From: Glandiceps talaboti
Taxonomy: Eukaryota > Hemichordata > Enteropneusta > Spengelidae
DNA: 64,000 nt
Assembly (NCBI RefSeq): GCF_964340395.1
Contig: NC_135557.1
Location: forward strand, 9,962,960-10,026,959
Reading direction: 5' to 3'
Shown here: positions 1-13,937 of the stretch, piece by piece
Layout of the letters: the number at the start of each line of letters is the position of its first letter
Position numbering within the stretch: position 1 is the first letter of the stretch
The notes under the pieces: generated by a model
What the model saw: only the letters and a program-made list of their open reading frames with translations
What the model was told of the DNA's origin: nothing
Database searches by the model: none
Made by a program: the position numbers and the translations under genes

Positions 1-612
1 GTTAATGAATATTTTGCATAATTAATTATTTTTGGTAATTAGGCTATATCTTAAGAATACATACTTCAAATTCAACATAATTTAGTACATACGTTAACCA
101 TAAGAAAACACATATGTCCTATCAATTTTACAGTGTTAATGAATAATTTGCATAATTAATTATTTTCGGTAATTAGGCTATATCTTAAGAAAACATACTT
201 CAATTCCAATATAATTCAGTACACACATTAACCATAACAATTGCATATGTCCTGTAAAGCTTGTTGGTGTACCTTTCAGTGTAAATGAATAATTTGCATA
301 ATTAATGATTCTTGATAATTAGGCTATATCTTACGACTGCATGCTTCAATTTCAATATAATTCAGTACATACATTAACCATAACAAATTGTATATATCCT
401 ATAAAGTTAGTTGATGTACCTTACAGTGTTAATGACTAATTTGCATAATTAATGGCTTTCGGTAATTAGGCTATATCTTAGGACTGCATTAAGCAGTACC
501 ATACACTCTTACATACATTAACCTAAGAAAGCACGCTTGTCTAAGATACAAAGCCTGTTACCATATTTTTTTTTAGTTTAATTAGTTATTTGCATAATTA
601 GCGATTCCCTTA
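1..612. repeat. 146-bp AT-rich satellite, about 4.2 copies
   Basis: Monomers start near 1, 135, 281, 428 and 576 (spacing 134-148 bp). Each opens with a gttaatgaat-like motif, then tttgcataattaat and aattaggctatatctta. Copies differ by scattered substitutions and the last is truncated. The array runs off the left edge, so its full length is unknown. It ends just before the first TRIM duplication unit. Confidence 0.9.
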
Positions 613-838
613 CGGGAGGCATTCAGTTTAAATATGGTCACTTTTGAAAGAGATAACAAACACTTGAATATTAAGATGTACATTTATCATATTTGCCTGA
701 AAATAAAAACAAAACAAAAATCAACAGATCCACGCCAAATGGATAAAAATGGTTGTTAGAAGTATTCGCCAGTGCAATGTAAAATTATTAGCATATAAAA
801 GGTTGTGTCTATCTTCGGGTGTGCCCAGATAGATGTTA

Positions 839-1973
839 TCAATTTTGCAGCAGTATGTCCACAACAGCTGCATTCAGGTTCTGTAGTTTTGTCTCCGCCG
901 AATATTCAAAGTCAATGTCCTTGGGGACGCTTTCTACATCGTTAGTTGTAGCTTGCTCTATTCTTTTCAGAGTATGATTGACTACGTACAGAAACCCAAT
1001 TTCATTACTGTGTTGTAGAAGACTTGTAGTGTCACTTATGCACTTTGACATCTCCGTGACCTTTGACTCACTTTGCCGCAGCTGACTTGCAAGTTCTTCA
1101 TTCTTCATGTCGAATTTTGACTGGAATTCACTCTCAACAGTAGCTATACCAGTTGTTAAGTACTCCGTCGCTATTCGCAATTTAGTTTTCATCTGTTGAA
1201 ACGCTTCTTCTAAGTGTCCCTTTTCCGTTGTCATTCTTTCCGCAAACTCATTTCCAACAATACTTATCTTCGTCAACCTCTGTTCTGACAATGCCAGTTT
1301 GGCTTGTGCCCTTTCTAATGTCTTTTGTAACTTTGCCTGTCTTTTCTCCCTAGCCTCACTCAGTGTTTCGAGTCCATGTTCTGGCTTTGTGTGACCACTC
1401 TCTGTACACTTGACGCACACTGGCACCTCGCACCTGGCGCAGTAGTACGTGATTTGATTGCCTTCGTGGAGGGGGCAGACGACTGGTCGATAAACGCGAG
1501 ATTTTACAAGAACTTCTTCTCTATACTCTTCCAAGCTCATGAGCGTGTGTTTCTTCGTAACTGGTATGTTTCTGTGAGTTTCGCAGCATTGGTTACAAAT
1601 CAGAATTCCACAATCTACACAGAAATTGTCCGCCTGTTTCTTCTTGCAGCTACCGCATAAGTGGATAGTTGCAATATCCTCTTCGACTTCGACTTCTTTC
1701 GAAGATTCTGTGAACTCGAGAAGGTCATTTAGGATGGTACAATTTGGAAGCTCCTTGACGCCTGCTGGTGGCAAGTCATGATTTTGTTGACAAACCGGAC
1801 ACGTTATTTTGTCCCCTGATGCAACTTGTAGTAAACAATTCAGACAGATGGAATGATAACACGGTAGAATCTTAGGACTTTTGTATTGCTCAAGACATAT
1901 CGGACATTCTAAGAATAGTCTGCTGAAGCCTCATGTGCTTGGTGACGTCACGACAAAGTCAGTCAAAGAAATC
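839..1973 (-). pseudogene. TRIM copy 1, exon 2 (RING-B-box-B-box-coiled coil), early stop
   Basis: This exon encodes a complete RBCC module: a C3HC4 RING, two B-box zinc fingers and a coiled coil ending in LLQN then TGA, with no NHL or SPRY domain after it. The splice acceptor (run of T, then tttttccag) and the phase match the intact copies. The frame entering from exon 1 meets a TGA at plus 1931-1933 (codon 138 of the spliced message), where the intact copies encode Glu in S-T-E-G. Downstream of that stop the frame is fully open to the normal end, so the RING region is undamaged but disconnected from the N-terminus. It keeps a TESSKE stretch lost in copy 2 and has an extra VEVE. It could be a recent pseudogene or express a short N-terminal product. 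Confidence 0.82.
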
Positions 1974-2523
1974 CTGGAAAAACAGAAAAAAATAATTATT
2001 ATAATTTATTCATATAAGAAAACAAAGTTGAACAGATGTATTCATAGGGGCGAAATCAATAATTCAATGTAGGATGAACAACTAAATCCTTATACTTAGG
2101 CCTCAACCAACCCTTACCCACCCACCCCCACCCCCACCCCGCCCATCCCTTCTAACTAAATTGGCCAATCTTGAAATATGCTTCAAACCCCACAATCGAT
2201 TTCACATCAGTGTGTAATAGTATGTAGTGCTATGAATATAAAGCCAATATTACTGAGTAAAGAATAGTTCTTTTGTAGACATTTTATTTTTTATTGACAC
2301 ACACATTCACCATGGCAAAAAATCTTCCATTTTTCATTTTGACATTGTTAAAGAAATATTTATATTTAGGGGTACAAAACACATCCATTAAAAGTAAAAT
2401 CGATTTTATGGAATGAGAAATATAATACTGCATATATTTGTGAAGGTGACCTAACACGGTGGAAATCAAAGCATTGTCTTTTTCCTATAGCTAGGAAAGA
2501 TTTTTTTTTTCGTTTTTACTTAC

Positions 2524-2894
2524 GCAAGACTGGCTCTCATTTTGCCCTCTGTTATACCCGTTGTTAGATCAGATGACAAGTGGTTGGACGAATCATTTCC
2601 AGCATAAGAGCCACCCTGGGCGTTACCACTAACATGGCCTAAACTTGGTAGAGAATACGTTGAACGATCTCTTAAATCGAGGCTTTTATACGAGTTAACA
2701 TCTTCGTCTGCACTGGAATCTCCAATGTCTTGATAAGCCCCATCGTCGTCGTCGTTGCTTGAATGATGTGACGCTGCATAGGGTTTGAGATTGACATCAT
2801 TTCGATCTGGCATCTGATCATCGTTATTCCCTGCTAGACATGTTATGTTTTTGAAAGGTCTGATGTCTCTTAGTAAAGACCCGACGCAACCCAT
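2524..2894 (-). CDS. TRIM copy 1, exon 1 (acylated N-terminal region)
   Basis: 371 nt encode 123 codons plus two bases. It starts MGCVGSLL with a good context (G at -3 and +4) and ends at a consensus donor (C|GTAAGT). It differs from the other copies by a few substitutions (ITCLAG for TTCLAG, ASL for ASH at the end) and has one Asp fewer in the acidic run. The exon itself is intact; the break in this copy lies in exon 2. Minus-strand intron 1974-2523 separates the two. Confidence 0.75.
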
Positions 2895-2964
2895 GTCGAT
2901 GATCTGCTGATGGAAATTATTAATTAGAACATTCCAATTCCGCTATCTGCTGGGAATTAAGGAG

Positions 2965-3012
2965 AGGGGTGGTGGTTGTGGTGGTGGTGGTGGTGGTGGT
3001 GGTGGTTGTGGT
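2965..3012 (+). repeat. GGT/GTG triplet run upstream of TRIM exon 1
   Basis: Imperfect (GGT)n about 70 bp upstream of the exon 1 start codon. Equivalent runs of different length occur upstream of copy 2 (about 9887-9910) and copy 3 (about 16688-16735, with GGGGTGG variants). They may lie in the 5' UTR or promoter. Confidence 0.8.
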
Positions 3013-3248
3013 TATGACAAAATACTCCTCATTTCGGTTTTAACTTTTACAAAGTTTCACAGCGGATCTTATGAGCTTCAATGATTCTTTTTTTCATTTC
3101 TATCGTAAGCATATGTTGTCCTCGACCATATTTCATTATTGACTTTTACAGTATCTACTTTGTTTACGGAAGTAAAACCTAGCTCATATGGAGGTTATGC
3201 CATTCCACATTCAAGTGATTTAGCTTATGAAAATATAATGTGTATATA

Positions 3249-3692
<444 letters not shown>

Positions 3693-5190
3693 TTATATAT
3701 ATGAAAATATATGAACGAAAGTTGTCTGGAAGTGCATGCATAGATATCATACCTGTATATATAGGGTGCATTGTATGACAAGACCTAATAATAAGTATAG
3801 GTATTTATGGGACACATTCAGTCAAAATCACAACCAACCAATTAAATAGCCAACATGATGTATACGGACTGTACCACTTTTCTAGGTGATATCCCCCTCC
3901 AGCTCCCAGTATAAGGGTTGATAATCGTACATGTTACCATGCAAAAGCAGAAGACTCAGTAGTAGCGCGTCTACTTTCTAAGTTCTTTTGCCAGTTGGTG
4001 CATTTAAAAAGACGATGTATGTGTGTGTTTTGTTCACGAGCCGTACACAGCTTATGTCAGCTAGGATGTAACAGCTACCTAATTGCCAGCACCCCTACCC
4101 AAACCAAACCAAACATGAGTTGTAACACACAAGAACGGACAGATCAATATAATTTCATGTGCTCGTAAATCGTCTGAGAAATTTACCTTTCAAACCATAT
4201 ATTTACAGGTCATTATAGTTTATCATTGATTGACATCATCACAGACATACAAAACGTGGTTCCAGTGAATTGTCGTAAACCACGGCCTCTTTTACGGCAC
4301 TGTCCAAGACGCACCGCCGATCGCAGTGTCGCGGAAGAAATAACAAATAACAGCGCTACTTTGCGAGAATGCCCGTAACACGCAATAGCGTATCTATAGT
4401 CTTTTCATGACGTGCATTTTTCATGTATGGCATGGTTGTGGCGTTCATAATGAAATGTATTCTTACTGGCTACTTAAAAGCAAAATGCTTCAAAAATTAA
4501 TTGTTTGATCCTTTTTCAGAGTTCTGTAATCATGTCATGATATAGTGGTCGTATAGAGATAATTGCACATTTACAATGAAATTCACATGGCCAGCATGAA
4601 AGGAATAGACAGGAATAGACCCCTGTATATAAACAAATACACTCTTTGGAAAGGCCAATTCAAAGAATCAATGCCAAGTAAGATATCTGATAACAGAAGA
4701 TCGTAAAATACAACCATTACATGAGTTATATAGAAACACCTGTGATCAGAACGTCGTTTTAATATCGGTGGTGGTAAATGAAATCTGACTTAACTTTGAA
4801 GGTGCCGGAAAAAAAGTCTACTTCTTATCACTATCAAACTGACAAACATTGATTCCGGGTCGATAACCATTCTAATCCCCAGTTTATTAGCAACAATCTC
4901 AAGAAAACTTGCATGACTAAAACAATTTCAAGCCAGGCAGAAGGTTTCTTTTTTTTGGAGGGGATTTTCAAAGCAAGTCCTCCAACACCCCCCCCCCCCA
5001 ACCCCAGTCATAAATAATGGTGACTCTTTAATGCGTACCAAGTACTTTAACTATGGACACCCATTTGATAGTAGTACAGATTGATTGATCGTCACGAGTT
5101 TTACTCTTACTTGTCTATATGCATGTATTGATTAACTAAGGCAATTTCTTATTCTGTCTGCGATTGAGAGCATCGACTTATCTATTGAGG
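3693..5190. other. Unit spacer, no gene seen
   Basis: This stretch is highly conserved with 10660-11960 and partly with 17920-18650. It includes a run of accaaacc motifs near 4090 and a poly-C tract near 4985. No recognisable ORF, RNA gene or transposon end was found. Confidence 0.6.
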
Positions 5191-5198
5191 ACATAGAC

Positions 5199-5377
5199 TT
5201 ATCACTTGACGGTCCTGACTATCACTTGACGGTCCTGACTATCAATTCACGGTCCTGACTATCAATTGACGGTCCTAACTATCACTTGACGGTCCTAACT
5301 ATCACTTGACGGTCCTGACTATCAATTGACGGTTCTGACTTGTCAATTGACGGTCCTAACTTGACTGTCAATTGACG
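5199..5377 (+). repeat. 20-bp minisatellite, unit 1
   Basis: About nine imperfect copies of tgactatcaattgacggtcc, with ctatcacttgacggtccta variants. The last copies are interrupted by ttgtcaattgacgg. The same array occurs at 11968-12195 (longer) and 18655-18727 (three to four units). Confidence 0.92.
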
Positions 5378-5837
5378 AGTTCGACTTTTGACGTGAATTA
5401 TGCCCCATAAACGTAGTTCACAGTTATGGTATAATGGGTAAATAGTGCACACTATAGTACTTACTTTTATCAATGATGATCTTGACAAATCGCATGGAAG
5501 TAGAACCGTTGCTTGCAATACAGAAGGCAGCTTTCAAATTAGACTTCTCACTAGTACATATGACGAAGGCGGAAATGACCCTTCATTTACATGAGCGCTG
5601 ACCCAAATAAGAATGTATCCATGCACTCGGTACAAAATGTAGTGTGTGGGGGGGGGGAGAGGAGGAGGAGGGTCATACAGTTCACATACCAGCATGTACG
5701 CACCATTGATAAACACCTGTATCCGTTTATCTAGTCTCGCTGCCAGACTCGTGACTATCGTCGAATTTTCCTAATATGTTTGCCAAGCGGCGCATTTTTG
5801 AACATAAAAATTGGAACTTTATAGAACTATACCATTA

Positions 5838-5878
5838 GTTGTCTGATGATCACAACAGCGTGAAACACAGTGTAACGG

Positions 5879-5879
<1 letters not shown>
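5838..5879 (+). ncRNA. Hammerhead ribozyme-like motif, unit 1
   Basis: Core CTGATGA (5843-5849) and GAAA (5862-5865) are correctly ordered. Stem I GTTGT (5838-5842) can pair with ACGGC (5875-5879) using two G-U pairs. Stem III is ACA-CAG-TGT, followed by a GUA cleavage triplet. Stem II is weakened here by an A-C mismatch. It is followed by (TA)n, as are the Penelope hammerheads in this window. Probably a Penelope-derived relic. Confidence 0.6.
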
Positions 5880-5924
<45 letters not shown>

Positions 5925-5983
5925 TGTGTGTGTGTGTGTGTGTGTGTGTTTGTGTGTATGTGTGTGTGTGTGTGTGTGTGTGC
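5880..5983 (+). repeat. (TA)n then (TG)n microsatellite
   Basis: Dinucleotide runs directly after the hammerhead-like motif. At the same place unit 2 has only a longer (AT)n (12643-12747). Confidence 0.95.
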
Positions 5984-6659
5984 TTTTCGCATTTGTTTTT
6001 GTTTAATTCACTCATATCCCTGGGATTGTGAGAAAAAATATTTTAATGAAATCCCCGGAATAACAAAATGCTCAAAAACCTAATAGCGCATCTCTTGAAG
6101 GTTGCACGAAATATAATTTTGAAACAATTAAATGTGATTTTCGTATATTAAACAAAGTTGTTTTCATAATAAATTAGTGGCTTACTGATTTTGTTCTCGA
6201 TGTTACTAGCGTCAACATCGAGTTTGGAAAAAATATTCGTCTTAAATGTTTTCCGCGAGGTTAACATGATTACATACATATGCGAAGTTTTACCGAATTG
6301 GACTGTCGTTCAGAATTGAACATGATATTTTGAATAGGCCTTTTATAAATTAAACTAGTATTCTGTTGAATTAATTGTATACTACAACGAAATACATGCC
6401 AAATAAAAAAAATCAGATTCTTCGAATATGTCTGTTACTTTTTTTTCTAAACAAAAGGAATAAGTTAAACAGACTGTGGTGGCAGTAATGCATACCTCTG
6501 GAAAATGATACAATAATAACGATATATATATATCCATGGGTTTATTATTCACAGCATTGACCCATGTATGTATTCATGTATCCTACTGATTAATCAAACC
6601 GTTGAAGCAAAAAGCCAGGATAATGTCAACTGTTGCATACGTGTGCACGTCTCACGTTT
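5984..6659. other. AT-rich unit spacer, no gene seen
   Basis: Conserved with 12748-13440 and 44450-45110. Only short chance reading frames are present. Confidence 0.55.
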
Positions 6660-7782
<1,123 letters not shown>

Positions 7783-8890
7783 TCAATTTTGCAGCAGTGT
7801 GTCCACAACAGTTGCATTCAGGTTCTGTAGTTTTGTCTCCGCCGAATATTCAAAGTCAATGTCCTTGGGGGCGCTTTCTACATCGTTATTTGTAGCTTGC
7901 TCTATTCTTTTCAGAGTATGATTAACTACGTACAGAAACCCAATTTCATTACTGTGTTGTAGAAGACTTGTAGTGTCACTTATGCACTTTGACATCACCG
8001 TGACCTTTGACTCACTTTGCCGCAGCTGTCTTGCAAGTTCTTCATTCTTCATGTCGAATTTTGACTGGAATTCACTCTCAACAGTAGCTATACCAGTTGT
8101 TAAGTACTCAGTCGCTATCCGCAATTTAGTTTTCATCTGTTGAAACCCTTCTTCTAAGTGTCCTCTTTCTGTTGTCATTCTTTTCGCAAACTCCTTTCCA
8201 GCAATACTTAACTTCGTCAACCTCTGTTCTGACAATGCCAGTTTGGCTTGAGCCCTTTCCAGTGTCTTTTGTAACTTTGCCTGTCTTTTCTCCCTAGCCT
8301 CACTCAGTGTTTCGAGTCCATGTTCTGGCTTTGTGTGACCACTCTCTGTACACTTGACGCACACTGGCACCTCGCACCTGGCGCAGTAGTACGTGATTTG
8401 ATTGCCTTCGTGGAGGGGGCAGACGACTGGTCGATAAACGCGAGATTTTACAAGAACTTCTTCTCTATACTCTTCCAAGCTCATGAGCGTGTGTTTCTTC
8501 GTAACTGGTATGTTTCTGTGAGTTTCGCAGCATTGGTTACAAATCAGAATTCCACAATCTACACAGAAATTTTCCGCCTGTTTTTTCTTGCAGCTACCAC
8601 ATAAGTGGATAGTTGCAATATTCTCTTCGAACTCGAGGAGGTCATTTAGGATGGTACAATTTGGAAGCTCCTTGACACCTTCTGGTGGCAAGTCATGATT
8701 TTGTTGACAAACCGGACACGTTATTTTGTCCCCTGATGCAACTTGTAGTAAACAATTCAGACAGAGCGAATGGTAGCATGGTAGAATCTTAGGATTCTTG
8801 TACTGCTCAAGACAAATTGGACATTCTAAGAACCGTCTGCTTAATCCTTCTGTGCTTGGTGACTTCACGGTGAAGTCAGTCAAAGAAATC
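7783..8890 (-). CDS. TRIM copy 2, exon 2: RBCC module of a two-exon TRIM protein
   Basis: With exon 1 (9435-9808) this gives a 493-aa protein. Domains in order: RING C3HC4 at residues 147-185 (CPIC, PCYHSLCLNC, CPVC; all eight zinc ligands present), B-box 1 near 221-257, B-box 2 near 281-314 (CPLH, CARC, CVKC, H, H), then an extended coiled coil to about 450. The protein ends with no NHL, SPRY or filamin domain. RING-type TRIM proteins are normally ubiquitin E3 ligases that dimerise through the coiled coil; ligase activity here is inferred. The exon has no in-frame ATG near its start: its frame opens from the acceptor tttctccag|g, and the split codon GC|G joins exon 1 in frame. A 21-bp deletion, between TTCGAA repeats still visible in copy 3, removed seven codons including TESSKE. 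Confidence 0.9.
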
Positions 8891-9434
8891 CTGGAGAAAC
8901 ATTACAAAAGTAAATATTATAATTTAGTCACATAAGAAAACAAAGTTGAAGAGGTATTCTTAGGGGCGAGATCAATAGTTCAATGTAGGATAAAAAAAAT
9001 CATTACACTTAGGCCTAAGACCCACCCCTACCCAACTCCACCCCTCCCAAACCACCATCCCTTCTAACTAAATGTGCCAAACTTGAAAATTGCTTTAAAC
9101 CGCAAAAGCGATTTCAAATCAGTATGTAGTAGTATATAGTGTTATGAATATAAAGCCAGTATGTAGCGAGTAAAGAATATATTTTTGGTTGACCCTTTAT
9201 TGTTTCTTGACACACACATTTACTATGGCAAAAAATCTTCCTTTTTTCATTTTGACATTGTTAAAGAAATATTTATATTTAGGGGTACAAAACACATCCA
9301 TTAAAAGTAAAATCGTTATTGTGGAATGAGAAATATAATGCTGCATATGTTTGTGAAGATAACCTAACACGGTGGAAATCAAAGCATTGTCTTTTTCCTA
9401 TAGCTAGGAAATTTTTTTTTTCGTCTTTACTTAC
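8891..9434 (-). other. Intron of TRIM copy 2 with strong splice sites
   Basis: 544 bp, donor GTAAGT and acceptor TGTTTCTCCAG on the minus strand. Equivalent introns are 1974-2523 (copy 1) and 15693-16237 (copy 3). The intron carries a block conserved in all three copies (about 9210-9400), which may be regulatory or simply reflect recent duplication. Confidence 0.8.
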
Positions 9435-9808
9435 GCATGACTGGCTCTCATTTTGCCTTCTGTTATACCCGTTGTTAGATCAGATGACATGTGGTTGGAC
9501 GAATCATGTACAGCATAAGAGCCACCCTGGGCGTTACCACTAACATGGCCTAAACTTGGTAGAGAATACGTTGAACGATCTCTTAAATCGAGGCTTTTAT
9601 ACGAGTTAACATCTTCGTCTGCAATAGAATCTCCAATATCTTGATAAGTCCCATCGTCGTCGTCGTCGTTGCTTGAATGATGTGACGCTGCATAGGGTTT
9701 GAGATTGACATCATTTCGATCTGGCATCTGATCATCGTTATTCCCTGCTAGACATGTTGTGTTTTTGAAAGGTCTGATGTCTCTTAGTAAAGACCCGACG
9801 CAACCCAT
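9435..9808 (-). CDS. TRIM copy 2, exon 1: MGCVGS acylation signal and acidic linker
   Basis: 374 nt encode residues 1-124 (two bases of codon 124). The start MGCVGS has Gly2, Cys3 and Ser6, the pattern of N-myristoylated and Cys3-palmitoylated proteins such as the Src-family SH4 segment MGCxxS. The rest is polar and probably disordered: a Ser-His stretch, an Asp run (residues about 48-52, from a GAC/GAT triplet repeat), then many Ser/Asn/Gly. No other domain is recognised. Start context GACATGG is favourable. Without splicing the frame stops at TAA right after the donor. Fusion to the RING exon is inferred from splice sites and phase, conserved in three copies. It implies a membrane-anchored TRIM protein. 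Confidence 0.82.
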
Positions 9809-9885
9809 GTCGATGATCTGCTGATGGAAATTATTAATTAGAATATTCCAATTCCGCTATCTGCTGGGAAGGAAGGCCTGAGAGG

Positions 9886-9912
9886 GGTGGTGGTGGTGGT
9901 GGTGGTGGTCGA
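9886..9912 (+). repeat. GGT run upstream of TRIM copy 2
   Basis: (GGT)n about 80 bp upstream of the start codon, shorter than in copy 1 and followed by G-rich sequence. Confidence 0.75.
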
Positions 9913-10182
9913 TGGGGGGTGGGGGGTCGGCTGGTTATGACAAAATACTCCGCATTTCGGTTTTAACTTTTTAAAAAGTTTCTCAGCGGATCTTATGCAC
10001 TTTAATGATTATTTTTTTCATTTCTATCATAATCATATGTTGTCCTCGACATTATTTCATTATTGAATTTTACAGTATCTACTCTATTACTATTTATAGA
10101 ATAGAGACCAATGCCTTTCAAGTTTACGGAAGTAAAACCCAGCTCATATAGAGGTTATGCCATTCCACATTCAAGTTATCTA

Positions 10183-10581
10183 GCTTGTATGTATGTATGT
10201 ATGTATGTATGTATGTATGTATGTATGTATGTATGTATGTATGTATGTATGCGTGCGTGTGTGTATGTATGTATGTATGTATGTATGTATGTATGTATGT
10301 ATGTTTATGTATGTATGTATGTATGTATGTATGTATGTATGTATGTATGTATGTATGTATGTATGTATGTATGTGTGTATGTGTGTGTATGTATGTATGT
10401 ATGTATGTATGTATGTATGTATGTATGTATGCATTTATGTGTGTGTACGTACGCACGTACGTACGTACGTACGTACGTACGTACGTACATAAGTATGTAT
10501 GTATGTGTGTATGTATGTATGTATGTATGTATGTATGTATGTATGTATGTATGTATGTATGAATGTGTGTATATATGTGTG

Positions 10582-10613
<32 letters not shown>

Positions 10614-10657
10614 TGTATGTATGTATGTATGTATGTATGTATTTGTGCATTTATGTA
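10183..10657 (+). repeat. (TATG)n long microsatellite with ACGT block, unit 2
   Basis: Mostly (TATG)n with TTTATG and TGTG interruptions. A self-complementary (ACGT)n block lies at about 10453-10490. The AC and AT blocks seen in unit 1 are absent. Confidence 0.96.
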
Positions 10658-10736
10658 GGTGTGTTGTTGTTAGTCTTAGTAGTAGCGCGTCTGCTTTCTA
10701 AGTTTTTTGCCATTTGGTGCATTTAAAAACACGATG

Positions 10737-10738
10737 TG

Positions 10739-10803
<65 letters not shown>
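10737..10803 (+). repeat. (TG)n microsatellite
   Basis: Nearly pure TG run. Units 1 and 3 have only a few TG at the matching place (about 4020 and 18245). Confidence 0.95.
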
Positions 10804-10806
<3 letters not shown>

Positions 10807-11960
10807 GTTCACGAGCCGTACACAGCTTATGTCAGCTAGGATGTAACATCTACTAAATTGCCGGCACCCCTACCCAAACCAAACCAAACATGAGTTGTAA
10901 CACACAAGAACGGACAAATCAATATCATTTCAAGTGCTCGTAAATCGTCTGAGAAATTTATCTTTCAAAACCATATATTTACAGGTCATATAGTTTATCA
11001 TTGATTGACATCATCACAGACATACAAAACATGGTTCCAGTGAAGTGTCGTAAACCATATTCTTTTTTACGGCACCGTCCAAGACTCACCGCTGATCGCT
11101 GATCGCAGTGTCGCGGAAGAAATAACAGCTCTACTTTGCGAGAATGCCCGTAACACGCAATAGCGTATTTATAGTCTTTTCATGAGGTGCATTTGTCATG
11201 TATGGCATGGTTGTGGCGTTCATAATGAAATGTATTCTCACTGGCTACTTAAAAGCAAAATGCTTCAAAAATTAATTGATTGATCCTTTTTGGGATTTCT
11301 GTAATCATGTCATGATATAGTGGTCGTATAGAGATAATTGCACATTTACAATGAAATTCACATGGCCAGCATGAAAGGAATAGACAGGAATAGACCCCTG
11401 TATATAAACAAATACACTCTTTGGAAAGGCCAATTCAAACAATCAATGCCAAGTAAGATATCTGATAACAGAAGATCGTAAAATACAACCATTACATGAG
11501 TTATATAGAAACACCTGTGATCAGAACGTCGTTTTAATATCGGTGGTGGTAAATGAAATCTGACTTAACTTTGAAGGTGCCGGAAAAAAAGTCTACTTCT
11601 TATCACTATCAAACTGACAAACATTGATTCCGGGTCGATAACCATTCTAACCCCAGTTTATTAGCAACAATCTTAAGAAAACTTGCATGACTAAAACAAT
11701 TTCAAGCCAGGCAGAAGGTTTCTTATTTTTGGAGGGGATTTTCAAAGCAAGTCCTCCAACACCCCCCCCCCCCCAACCCCAGTCATAAATAATGGTGACT
11801 CTTTAAGGCGTACCAAGTATTTTAACTATGGACACCCATTTGATAGTAGTACAGATTGATTGATCGTCACGAGTTTTACTCTTACTCGTGTAATTGCATA
11901 CATTAATTAATTGAGGCAATTTCTTATTTTGTCTGCGATTGAGAGCATTGACTTATCCAT
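10804..11960. other. Unit 2 spacer, no gene seen
   Basis: Near-identical to 4025-5190, with a C-run at about 11762-11774. No coding or RNA gene signal. Confidence 0.55.
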
Positions 11961-11967
11961 TGAGGAC

Positions 11968-12195
11968 ATAGACTTATCGCTTGACGGTCCTTACTATCAC
12001 TTGACGGTAATGACTATCACTTGACGGTCCTGACTATCAATTCACGTCCTGACTATCAATTGACGGTCCTGACTATCAATTGACGGTCCTAACTATCACT
12101 TGACGGTCCTAACTATCACTTGACGGTCCTGACTATCAATTGACGGTTCTGACTTGTCAATTGACGGTCCTAACTTGACTGTCAATTGACGAGTT
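11968..12195 (+). repeat. 20-bp minisatellite, unit 2
   Basis: About eleven imperfect units, two to three more than unit 1. One unit has gacggtaatg in place of gacggtcctg. Confidence 0.92.
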
Positions 12196-12599
12196 CGACT
12201 TTTGACGTGAATTATGCCCCATAAACGTAGTTCACAGTTATGGTATAATGGGTAAATAGTGCACACTATAGTACTTACTTTTATCAATGATGATCTTGAC
12301 AAATCGTATGGAAGTAGAACCGTTGCTTGCAATACAGAAGGCAGCTTTCAAATTAGACTTCTCACTAGTACATATGACGAAGGCGGAAATGACCCTTCAT
12401 TTACATGAGCGCTGACCCAAATAAGAATGTATCCATGCACTCGGTACAAAATGTAGTGTGTGTGTGTGTGTGTGTGGGGGGGGGGGGGTCATACAGTTCA
12501 CATACGAGCATATACGCACCATTGATAAACACCTGTATCCGTATATCTAGTCTCGCTGCCAGACTCGTGAAATTGGAACTTCATAGAACTATACCATTA

Positions 12600-13440
<841 letters not shown>

Positions 13441-13459
13441 GTCTATCTACCCAGTATAT

Positions 13460-13665
<206 letters not shown>

Positions 13666-13786
13666 TGTATATGCTTGGACTGTGCTGAAGTAATCACAGT
13701 GAACTTTGCGATTTCGGGCTCGAGATATTGTGTTTTATAGAAAGGCATTTTTCAATTCATTTCATTGGTTTTTACAAGTGTGTACA

Positions 13787-13937
<151 letters not shown>

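Noticed and set aside
1376-1660. 94-aa plus-strand ORFs over each TRIM exon 2 (also 8320-8604 and 15101-15385)
   Set aside because: Antisense to the conserved B-box region; conservation follows from the TRIM protein and recent duplication.
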